A stretch of 12,601 nt of DNA, from the NCBI GenBank assembly GCA_023475715.1, contig JAMCVO010000672.1, positions 1 through 12,601 on the forward strand, read 5' to 3'. Below, one piece after another: positions 7,239 to 12,601 of the stretch; the stretch's first letter is position 1; every line of letters starts with the position of its first letter. A program made the translations under genes and the position numbers. This DNA comes from Actinomycetota bacterium. Lineage in GTDB: Bacteria; Actinomycetota; Humimicrobiia; Humimicrobiales; Humimicrobiaceae. Under the pieces are notes generated by a model that saw nothing but the letters and a program-made list of their open reading frames with translations, made no database searches and was not told the DNA's origin.

Positions 7239-7260
7239 AAAAAATATAGATATATATTTT
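7239..7260 (-). terminator. Weak A/T hairpin with T-run after the URO-D-family gene
   Basis: On the minus strand, just after the URO-D-family stop codon, AAAATATA (complement of 7253-7260), a 4-base loop and TATATTTT (complement of 7241-7248) pair into an 8-bp stem. A run of six T follows (complement of 7239-7244). The position suits an intrinsic terminator, but the stem has no G-C pairs, so strength is doubtful. Confidence 0.35.
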
Positions 7261-7263
7261 AAA

Positions 7264-8406
7264 TTAATAATACCCGAATTGTAATGCGGTTTCATATAAA
7301 GTTAACACATTTTGAACAGGAACTTCTGGTTGAATGTTATGAACTGGTGCAAATACAAAACCACCTCCCGGTTTAAGGTCACTAATTCTTTTTTCTACTT
7401 CTCTTTTTATGTTATCTGGTTTTCCAAATGGCAATATTTTTTGCGTATCGCATCCTCCACCCCAAAATACTAATTTTTCACCAAATTCTTCTTTTAATGC
7501 CTTTGTATCTCCCATTCCTCTTGCTGATACTTGTATTGGGTTTAATATATCAATACCAACCTCAATTAGGTCTGGTATAAGTTCTCTAATCGCTCCATCT
7601 GAATGAAGGAATACTTTAACATTCGCTTTACTTTTAATAAAATCTATTAATTTTATGTATCTTGGTTTAATAAGCTCACGAAATACTTTAGGAGAAATGA
7701 AGAGATTATCCTGTGTTCCTAAATCATCCGCAATCACTACAACCTGAACATATTTTCCTATTCTTGATAGCATAGCATCCCAATAACCTATATGGAATTT
7801 TAAAAGCTTGTCCATTACTTTTCCCGCAAGATTTTTATCGAGCGCTAAAAGACTAAACCAGTTCTCAAACCCAACCAGCCATGCGCCATCTTGCAATATA
7901 CCACCTCCAAATGTACATCCAACACTTAAAGCATAATCTGTATTTTCATAATAGTGCTTTGCTTTTTCTTCCAATCCTTCAAATCTTCCTTCCTCATGTG
8001 GATCTGGCCAATTAAATCTATCTAACTTATCCATGGTAACTTCTTTTATAGCATAGTCTATTATGTCAAAATACAAACCACTTTTGGTAGCTCTATATTT
8101 TATGCCCCATTCATCAATATAAGAATTATCTTCAAGATCTATTTTCATTTTCCAGCTTTTAGGAGGCTTGGAATATATTCCAATCACATCCCCGTGAAGT
8201 TTTTTTAGGACTTTATCATTTAACACTACACTCTGAAGGGCAAACTCTAATATTTCTTCTTTACCAGCCTTCATACCAAATTCTCTTTTTAGTTTATCAT
8301 AAATAATTCGATGTATCGTTGTTGCTAACGATCCCCCTATATCTATTGGAACTCTATCTGGTTCTTTATGATTAATAGTTTTAAGAATTCTTTCTCTAGA
8401 GTTCAT
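7264..8406 (-). CDS. Uroporphyrinogen decarboxylase (URO-D)-family protein
   Basis: A 380-residue TIM-barrel protein of the URO-D/cobalamin methyltransferase superfamily. The start MNSRERILKTINHKEPDRVP is diagnostic of the many non-haem members. Further motifs are VIADDLGTQDNLFISP, FLHSDGAIRELI (a Cys is common at the Asp position in methyltransferases such as MtaA) and the C-terminal GGGFVFAPVHNIQPEVP. No other haem or corrinoid genes are present, so a catabolic role, either methyl transfer or decarboxylation of an imported compound, is more likely than haem synthesis. The ATG is preceded by AGGAGG at 7 bases. The stop of an upstream GntR remnant overlaps its start (TAATG). It follows the ABC importer genes but is separated by a strong hairpin. 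The dehydrogenase remnant follows it. Family sure, reaction unknown. Confidence 0.88.
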   Translation of the reverse strand: MNSRERILKTINHKEPDRVPIDIGGSLATTIHRIIYDKLKREFGMKAGKEEILEFALQSVVLNDKVLKKLHGDVIGIYSKPPKSWKMKIDLEDNSYIDEWGIKYRATKSGLYFDIIDYAIKEVTMDKLDRFNWPDPHEEGRFEGLEEKAKHYYENTDYALSVGCTFGGGILQDGAWLVGFENWFSLLALDKNLAGKVMDKLLKFHIGYWDAMLSRIGKYVQVVVIADDLGTQDNLFISPKVFRELIKPRYIKLIDFIKSKANVKVFLHSDGAIRELIPDLIEVGIDILNPIQVSARGMGDTKALKEEFGEKLVFWGGGCDTQKILPFGKPDNIKREVEKRISDLKPGGGFVFAPVHNIQPEVPVQNVLTLYETALQFGYY

Positions 8407-8488
8407 TAAGAAACCTCCTGGTATGCTTCACTAATTGTTAGGTCTAAATCTTTTAGACACTCTTTTTGTATTGATTGACTGTAATATA
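8406..8488 (-). pseudogene. Fragment of a GntR-family (FCD domain) gene in the leader of the URO-D-family gene
   Basis: Read on the minus strand this stretch encodes YYSQSIQKECLKDLDLTISE followed by AYQEVS and a stop. That matches YYNQSRQKEQIKDLHLTIIE plus AC in regulator 2. At DNA level, 8423-8488 aligns without gaps to 6302-6367 with 55 of 66 bases the same. Only about 22 codons of the FCD domain survive; there is no DNA-binding part and no start codon. The tail reads into the AGGAGG ribosome site and its TAA (8406-8408) overlaps the ATG of the URO-D-family gene. The pocket histidine of DLHLTI is Asp here. This is a relic of a former regulator gene next to the URO-D-family gene, or of a partial duplication. 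Confidence 0.75.
8442..8458. promoter_or_regulatory. Perfect inverted repeat GTCTAAA-TCT-TTTAGAC upstream of the URO-D-family gene
   Basis: A 7-bp perfect inverted repeat with a 3-base centre lies about 36 bases upstream of the URO-D-family ATG, inside the GntR fragment. Five of its bases differ from the homologous stretch of regulator 2, and those differences are what make it symmetrical. It could be an operator or a small RNA hairpin; nothing demonstrates which. Confidence 0.35.
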
Positions 8489-8494
8489 AGTAAT

Positions 8495-8544
8495 AAACTA
8501 CAGGTTTTCTTATGTTTTATTATTTATAAGAAAACCTGTAGTTT
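8495..8544 (-). terminator. Strong hairpin after the ABC transporter genes, probable terminator
   Basis: AAACTACAGGTTTTCTTAT (8495-8513) and its exact reverse complement (8526-8544) form a 19-bp perfect stem around a 12-base loop, 56 bases beyond the stop of the binding-protein gene. On the transcribed minus strand the stem ends in GTTT followed by ATTACTTATATT, a T-rich but interrupted tail; on the plus strand it runs into five T. It probably ends the transporter transcript or protects its 3' end. Confidence 0.65.
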
Positions 8545-8600
8545 TTCAATAATATCTTCTAAGCTAATTTTTTATAGCTTTTAGAAAAGAAACTGAATTT

Positions 8601-9629
8601 TTATGATTTCCAGTTTGGTTTCCAATCTTTTGGAGCAATAGCATCAGATTGATCAAAAGTAGGCAGTGCATCTTTATCTATTACAATATCATCAGTAGTG
8701 TAAAGTGTTTTTGGTATCTCTCTACCAATAGATGCATAAAATGCATTCATAAATGTCATTCTTGCTAACTTTATAGGTTGACAAGGAATCAAGCCATCAA
8801 TCCAACCATTACCCATATATTCAAGAGCAACATCACTAAAATCTATTGCAACAACCAGTATATTGTCCTTATTAAGCCCACCGGCTTGCATAGCATCACA
8901 CGCAGCAGTTGCAACCATCGAGTTTGTTGACCAAAACCCAGTAATTTGATCACCAAATTTTGTAACCCAGTCTTCCATTATTTTTCTAACTGTAATATTA
9001 TCATTGTTATTGAATTGTTCTCCTATTATTTTGATATCTGGGAATCTCTTGAATGCATCAGCTATGCCTCTTGCTCTTTCAGTAAATAAACCAACACCTG
9101 CTGGACCCTTAATAAGAACTACATTCCCTTTTCCATTTAACATCTTTGCCATATACTCACCGCTATTAAGACCTACCCTATAGCTATATTCAGCAGCTTT
9201 CATTGGAACATCTGTATTTACCAATACATCATCAGCTACTACTGGAATTCCAGCAGCTAACGCTTTTTTTGTAACCTCAATAAGAGCTTCGCTATCACAA
9301 GCAGAAAGAACTATGCCGTTTACTTTTCTAGTAATAGCATCTTCAACCTGAGCTATTTGCTTCATTGCCTTATCATAACCACCTGCATCATATAATTCTA
9401 ACTTAACATCGTAGTCAGGATACTCAACTTTTAATAACTCACTGCCCAGAGAATATCCGTAAACTTTATTCTGGTAGTATGCATTGCCTGCATCTGGAAT
9501 AAATACCGATATAACTGATTGTTTTAATTGTGCAGTAGCCTGAGTTTTGCAACCAATAAAGTTAGCACCTATAGTCAGGACTAGAATCAATATAAAACTA
9601 AGCAACGCTATTGATATTTTCCTTTTCAT
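8601..9629 (-). CDS. Sugar-type ABC transporter substrate-binding lipoprotein (RbsB-like)
   Basis: A 342-residue secreted binding protein of the ribose/galactose periplasmic-binding class (Peripla_BP_4). The N-terminus has MKRK, a hydrophobic stretch and the lipobox NFIGC, with Cys27 as the predicted lipidated residue, so the protein is tethered outside the membrane. The mature part begins SVISVFIPDAGNAYYQNKVY, the first strand and sugar-contact segment of the fold. GIVLSACDSEAL, GIPVVADDVLV and VVLIKGPAG are the hinge and pocket strands expected in this family. It follows the permease by 175 bases; its own Shine-Dalgarno GGAAGGA is 8 bases before the ATG. The ligand cannot be read from sequence, but the family takes up pentoses, hexoses, inositols and autoinducer-2. 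Last gene of the transporter set. Confidence 0.92.
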   Translation of the reverse strand: MKRKISIALLSFILILVLTIGANFIGCKTQATAQLKQSVISVFIPDAGNAYYQNKVYGYSLGSELLKVEYPDYDVKLELYDAGGYDKAMKQIAQVEDAITRKVNGIVLSACDSEALIEVTKKALAAGIPVVADDVLVNTDVPMKAAEYSYRVGLNSGEYMAKMLNGKGNVVLIKGPAGVGLFTERARGIADAFKRFPDIKIIGEQFNNNDNITVRKIMEDWVTKFGDQITGFWSTNSMVATAACDAMQAGGLNKDNILVVAIDFSDVALEYMGNGWIDGLIPCQPIKLARMTFMNAFYASIGREIPKTLYTTDDIVIDKDALPTFDQSDAIAPKDWKPNWKS

Positions 9630-9697
9630 AACTTACATCCTTCCATCAATTTTTTATTTTCTTTTAACTTATCGACTGTCTGCTAAAACCTAAACAA

Positions 9698-9706
9698 ATC
9701 ACCTCC
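9698..9706 (-). promoter_or_regulatory. Orphan strong Shine-Dalgarno (GGAGGTGAT) in the permease to binding-protein spacer
   Basis: Nine bases on the minus strand match the 16S anti-Shine-Dalgarno exactly, better than any real ribosome site in the window, yet lie about 70 bases upstream of the binding-protein ATG. Following frames are tiny: TTG TTT AGG TTT TAG, or a 12-codon frame from the internal GTG. It may be a leader peptide site, a ribosome standby site or a remnant. Confidence 0.45.
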
Positions 9707-9783
9707 CTGAGTTATAGTTTATTTTTAAATATATTTATTTAAAATTTTTCCTGATAGTAATTCTCATACTATTCTAAATTAAC

Positions 9784-9805
9784 AGTAGCTTTTTAAAAAA
9801 CTACT
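9784..9805 (-). terminator. Small hairpin at the permease stop
   Basis: AGTAG (9784-9788) pairs with CTACT (9801-9805), enclosing the symmetrical TTTTTAAAAA, with one C/A mismatch. It overlaps the permease stop codon. No T-run follows on the minus strand, so it is more likely to slow decay or transcription between permease and binding-protein genes than to terminate fully. Confidence 0.25.
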
Positions 9806-10779
9806 TATTTTCTTTTTATAATACTTACATATACAGCTATTAGTATTACAAAACCTATTACCATGGCCTGGACATAACTAATAACTCCCATCAAATTTAG
9901 GCCGTTACTTAAAACACCAATTAATATTACACCGAGTAATGTTCCTATTGCACTACCTACTCCACCAAATAATGAAGTGCCCCCTATGCATACTGCAGCA
10001 ATTGACTGTAATGCTATATCCCCTCCTAAATATGGTTGTCCAGAATTCACCCTTGAAGTCATAAATATTGCAGCAATAGCAGATATTACCGTGCAATATG
10101 TATAAACATAAATTCTATACTTCAATATATTAATTCCTGCCCATTTTGCAGCTGTTTCGTTTCCACCTATTGCGTAAGTAATTATACCTAGCCTGGTTTT
10201 TTTAAGAATAAATTGTGTAAGAGCTAGTAGTATAAACATAATAATTAAACTAAATGGTACCCTGAAAACATCTCCGTTCCCTACCCATTTGAAAAACTCT
10301 GATTTTAAACCAAAAATAGTTGTTCCACTACTAAGTGTTAATGCAGCCCCGGAAAATATGGTCATTAAGCCAAGTGTTGTTATAAAAGATGGAATACCAA
10401 ACTTTTCTATTAAAATACCTTTTATTATTCCCACTATTAAACCAATTATAATTACAGCTGATATTGCAACTATAACTCCACTCAAAGAAGAGTCATAATA
10501 TCTAATAATAAGTGCTGTAACAATACTTAAAAAAGCTGCCATAGCGCCCAGTGATAAATCTATCCCCGCCATAATAATAACCATTGTTTGACCCCAAGCC
10601 ATTAACCCTATAAAAGCAATTTGTCTACCAATGTTCATTAAATTGCCAAATGAAAAAAACACTGGATTAATAATTCCAAAAATTACTGACACCAAAATAA
10701 TAGCGATAGGTAGACCTATTTTCCCCCAAGGAATTTTTCCCCAGGTAATTTTCCTTTTAATTATTTTTTCTAAAGCCAT
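9805..10779 (-). CDS. Sugar-type ABC transporter permease (RbsC-like)
   Basis: A 324-residue integral membrane protein of the ribose/xylose/galactose branched-chain permease family (BPD_transp_2). After a short basic N-terminus it has about 8-10 hydrophobic segments. The early motif GQTMVIIMAGIDLSLGAM and the cytoplasmic ATPase-contact loop CIGGTSLFGGVGSAIGT near residue 265 are both characteristic. It forms the membrane channel, probably as a homodimer because only one permease gene is present, with the ATPase encoded 82 bases upstream and the binding protein 175 bases downstream. The ATG at 10779 has GGGAG only 4 bases upstream, which is tight. Length is as usual for RbsC (about 320). Substrate unknown. 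Confidence 0.93.
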   Translation of the reverse strand: MALEKIIKRKITWGKIPWGKIGLPIAIILVSVIFGIINPVFFSFGNLMNIGRQIAFIGLMAWGQTMVIIMAGIDLSLGAMAAFLSIVTALIIRYYDSSLSGVIVAISAVIIIGLIVGIIKGILIEKFGIPSFITTLGLMTIFSGAALTLSSGTTIFGLKSEFFKWVGNGDVFRVPFSLIIMFILLALTQFILKKTRLGIITYAIGGNETAAKWAGINILKYRIYVYTYCTVISAIAAIFMTSRVNSGQPYLGGDIALQSIAAVCIGGTSLFGGVGSAIGTLLGVILIGVLSNGLNLMGVISYVQAMVIGFVILIAVYVSIIKRK

Positions 10780-10861
10780 ACCTCTCCCATACCTTTAGCT
10801 TTATTATTTATAAATTCATTCATTTTTTACCTTTTAATTGTTCTAATATTTCTTATATAAT

Positions 10862-12391
10862 TTAAACACGAAGAGCATCTTTAAGGATCATCTCCTCAGT
10901 GGTGTTTTCTGTAAGATATGATGCAACAATTTCCCCTTTTCTTATAACTAAAACTCTGTCGGTTAATCCCAATATTTCTTTCATGTCAGAAGATATCAAC
11001 ATTATAGATACTCCATTTAAAGAAAGGTCTTTTACCAATTTATAAACTTCATATTTTGTTGCTACATCTATTCCTTGTGTTGGCTCATCAAAAATAATTA
11101 AATCAGAATTCAAACACAAATTTTTAGCAATCACAACTTTTTGCTGATTTCCACCACTTAGACTCATAACCTCCATATTGATATTTCCATTTGAAACTTT
11201 TATATCCAAACTATTAACTAAATCTCGTACTTTTGAATTAATAATACGTTCCTTCAGAAATATCATGCCTGATAAGTCTTTTTTATGCAGAGAAGATAAA
11301 ATAATATTGTCTCGCACGCTCATATATTGAACCAGCCCCTGTGAATATCTATCTTCTGGTATTATTCCAATGCCTAAATTTTTAATAGTTTCTGGGTTTG
11401 GATGGTGTAAAACTTTATTTTTAAATATTATTTCTCCCCCTTCTATGGGTAATAATCCCATAATAGCCATAACTATTTCTGTTCTTCCAGCTCCAACTAA
11501 ACCGCTGATTCCTAAAATTTCACCTTTTGACAATTGGAAAGAAATATGTTTTAAAATCCCTTTAACGTTTAAATCTTTTATTTCTAAAATAATATCTTCT
11601 TTTTTATAACTCCTTGTTTCTCTTTCAGGAAATAAATCTTTTATTTCCCTGCCTACCATTAACTTAACTAATTTTTCCATATCAACTTCATTTATATTAA
11701 AAGTCCCCCTAGAAACACCATCCCGCAATACTGTAACTCGATTAGCTACTTTAAATATTTCACTTAATTTATGACTTATGTAAATTATTCCAACTTCATC
11801 CTTTTTTAATTTTTCAATTATTTTAAATAATACAGTTGTTTGTTCATCAGTTAATGCTTCAGTGGGTTCATCAAATATTAATATTTTTGGATTTTCTGAA
11901 AGTGCACAAATAATTTCAACTATTCTTTTTTCGCCTGCTCTTAAACTTTCAACTACTGTCTTGGGACTAATATTAAATCCGACTTCCTCCAGATATCTCA
12001 ATGTTAATTCAGTCCTTCTTTTGCTATCAATCACGCCAAACCTGGTATTTTCTTTTCCTAGAAAAATATTCTCTTCAATAGTAAGCTGAGGGACTAAGCT
12101 TAATTCTTGAAATACAGTACCTACACCCTTCCCTAAAAGAACTTTTGGAGTAAAATGAGTAACCACTTCATTTTCAATTTTTATTTCACCTTCATCAGGC
12201 TTATAAACCCCTGATAGAAGTTTTATAAAAGTTGACTTACCAGCACCATTTTCTCCAACCAGTGCGTGCACTTCACCCTTAAACAACTCGAAATCGAAGT
12301 CTTTTAATGCTACGGTACCCGGAAACTTTTTGGTTACTTTCTTAGCTCTTAATATAATATTATTATTGTTATTGTTTAACATATTTTTCAT
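10862..12391 (-). CDS. Sugar ABC transporter ATP-binding protein with two ATPase domains (RbsA/MglA-like)
   Basis: A 509-residue tandem ATPase that powers the import complex. Domain 1 has Walker A GENGAGKST (residues 46-54), Walker B ILIFDEPTEALTD, and the H-loop in YISHKLSE. Its signature is LRAGEKRIVEI in place of LSGGQ; a weak signature in the first half is common in this family. Domain 2 has GLVGAGRTE in place of Walker A, without Lys, as in RbsA, a canonical signature LSGGNQQKV and Walker B LIIFDEPTQGID. So one composite ATP site is expected to be active. Length is normal (about 500). The N-terminus carries six Asn in a row, encoded by AAT/AAC repeats, and no Shine-Dalgarno is visible before the first ATG or before Met4, so the exact start is uncertain. 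First gene of the transporter set, 108 bases after the BKACE-like stop. Confidence 0.93.
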   Translation of the reverse strand: MKNMLNNNNNNIILRAKKVTKKFPGTVALKDFDFELFKGEVHALVGENGAGKSTFIKLLSGVYKPDEGEIKIENEVVTHFTPKVLLGKGVGTVFQELSLVPQLTIEENIFLGKENTRFGVIDSKRRTELTLRYLEEVGFNISPKTVVESLRAGEKRIVEIICALSENPKILIFDEPTEALTDEQTTVLFKIIEKLKKDEVGIIYISHKLSEIFKVANRVTVLRDGVSRGTFNINEVDMEKLVKLMVGREIKDLFPERETRSYKKEDIILEIKDLNVKGILKHISFQLSKGEILGISGLVGAGRTEIVMAIMGLLPIEGGEIIFKNKVLHHPNPETIKNLGIGIIPEDRYSQGLVQYMSVRDNIILSSLHKKDLSGMIFLKERIINSKVRDLVNSLDIKVSNGNINMEVMSLSGGNQQKVVIAKNLCLNSDLIIFDEPTQGIDVATKYEVYKLVKDLSLNGVSIMLISSDMKEILGLTDRVLVIRKGEIVASYLTENTTEEMILKDALRV

Positions 12392-12404
12392 ATTAATTTT
12401 TAAC

Positions 12405-12430
12405 TTGACTTATCTTAATTATATAGTCAA
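12405..12430. promoter_or_regulatory. Inverted repeat TTGACT-N14-AGTCAA upstream of the ABC ATPase gene
   Basis: Perfect 6-base arms at 12405-12410 and 12425-12430 are separated by 14 bases of A/T, just upstream of the ATPase start. It may be a repressor site for the transporter operon. Short arms and AT-rich context make chance a real possibility. No well-spaced promoter boxes could be found here. Confidence 0.25.
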
Positions 12431-12452
12431 TAATTATTTTTTTGTGTTACCT

Positions 12453-12490
12453 CAATTCTTTCTGAATTTATGAAAATTCAGAAAGAATTG
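12453..12490. repeat. 17-bp perfect inverted repeat between the BKACE-like and ABC ATPase genes
   Basis: CAATTCTTTCTGAATTT (12453-12469) and its exact reverse complement (12474-12490) enclose a 4-base loop, 9 bases beyond the stop of the upstream gene. On the transcribed minus strand no T-run follows (the next bases are AGGTAACACAAAAAAA), so it is not a classic intrinsic terminator. It may stabilise the upstream transcript, attenuate the transporter genes, or terminate without a T-tail. Confidence 0.6.
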
Positions 12491-12499
12491 ATAATGTTC

Positions 12500-12601
12500 T
12501 TATTTCTTCCTATTTATTATTGCTCTTGCTTCTGTAGGGCTGGCAATCTCACGACCTAATGCCTCTGATATCTTTACAATCTTTTCAACAAGCTCTGCAT
12601 T
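12500..12601 (-). CDS. C-terminal end of a probable BKACE enzyme (3-keto-5-aminohexanoate cleavage family)
   Basis: Only the last 33 codons plus TAA are inside the window: NAELVEKIVKISEALGREIA then SPTEARAIINRKK. The pattern NAELVEKxVxIxxxLGREIAxPxEAR matches, from memory, the usual C-terminus of beta-keto acid cleavage enzymes, which react a beta-keto acid with acetyl-CoA to give acetoacetate and a new CoA ester. The metal site and TIM barrel lie outside the window. It is on the same strand, upstream of the ABC importer, and its product might act on the imported compound. The family call rests on a short tail and should be treated as probable. Confidence 0.6.
   Translation of the reverse strand, partial: NAELVEKIVKISEALGREIASPTEARAIINRKK

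Noticed and set aside
7264..8406. A haem-biosynthesis hemE gene
   Set aside because: The N-terminus and the HSDGAIRELI motif match the catabolic or methyltransferase branch of the family, and no other haem gene is nearby.
11900..11960. Degenerate ATPase signature in domain 1 of the ABC protein as a sign of gene decay
   Set aside because: RbsA/MglA-type proteins normally have one non-canonical half; all other motifs and the length are intact.

Overview
The window is AT-rich bacterial DNA with intergenic spacers that are almost pure A/T, Shine-Dalgarno sequences of the AAGGAGG type, a lipoprotein signal peptide and textbook TTGACA/TATAAT promoters. This fits an anaerobic, low-GC bacterium such as a Clostridia-like Firmicute or an Atribacterota-like lineage. 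Taxonomy cannot be settled from the sequence alone. The content is an accessory catabolic island: a sugar-type ABC transporter, two FadR-type GntR regulators, two creatininase-superfamily hydrolases, a Tm-1-like (UPF0261) protein, a class II aldolase, a URO-D-family protein, and gene fragments at both ends that look like a DapA-family lyase (left) and a BKACE enzyme (right).

Layout. Nearly everything is on the minus strand, so it is transcribed from right to left. At the right edge is the C-terminus of a BKACE-like enzyme, followed by the ABC importer genes (ATPase 10862-12391, permease 9805-10779, lipoprotein binding protein 8601-9629) and a strong 19-bp hairpin. Next is a URO-D-family gene (7264-8406), whose leader contains a piece of a dead GntR gene. 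It is followed by a frameshifted and truncated Gfo/Idh/MocA dehydrogenase remnant (6906-7161). Then comes a regulator-led operon: GntR, creatininase-like hydrolase, Tm-1-like protein, class II aldolase (6845 down to 3357). Convergent to it, on the plus strand, is an MFS transporter gene interrupted by one in-frame TAA (2026-3273). Diverging from the MFS gene is a second GntR-creatininase pair (1821 down to 197). The first codons of a probable DapA-family gene lie at the left edge.

How the parts may work together (inference). The ABC importer and perhaps once the MFS protein would bring in a sugar-like or cyclic polyol-like compound. Creatininase-superfamily hydrolases can open rings or cleave C-N or C-C bonds, and class II aldolases, BKACE and DapA-family enzymes cleave or form C-C bonds. 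The twin GntR-creatininase modules suggest two related substrates or a duplicated, diverged regulon. Three broken genes (an MFS transporter, a dehydrogenase and a GntR tail) show that the island is being remodelled. No RNA gene, CRISPR array, transposase or phage gene was seen.
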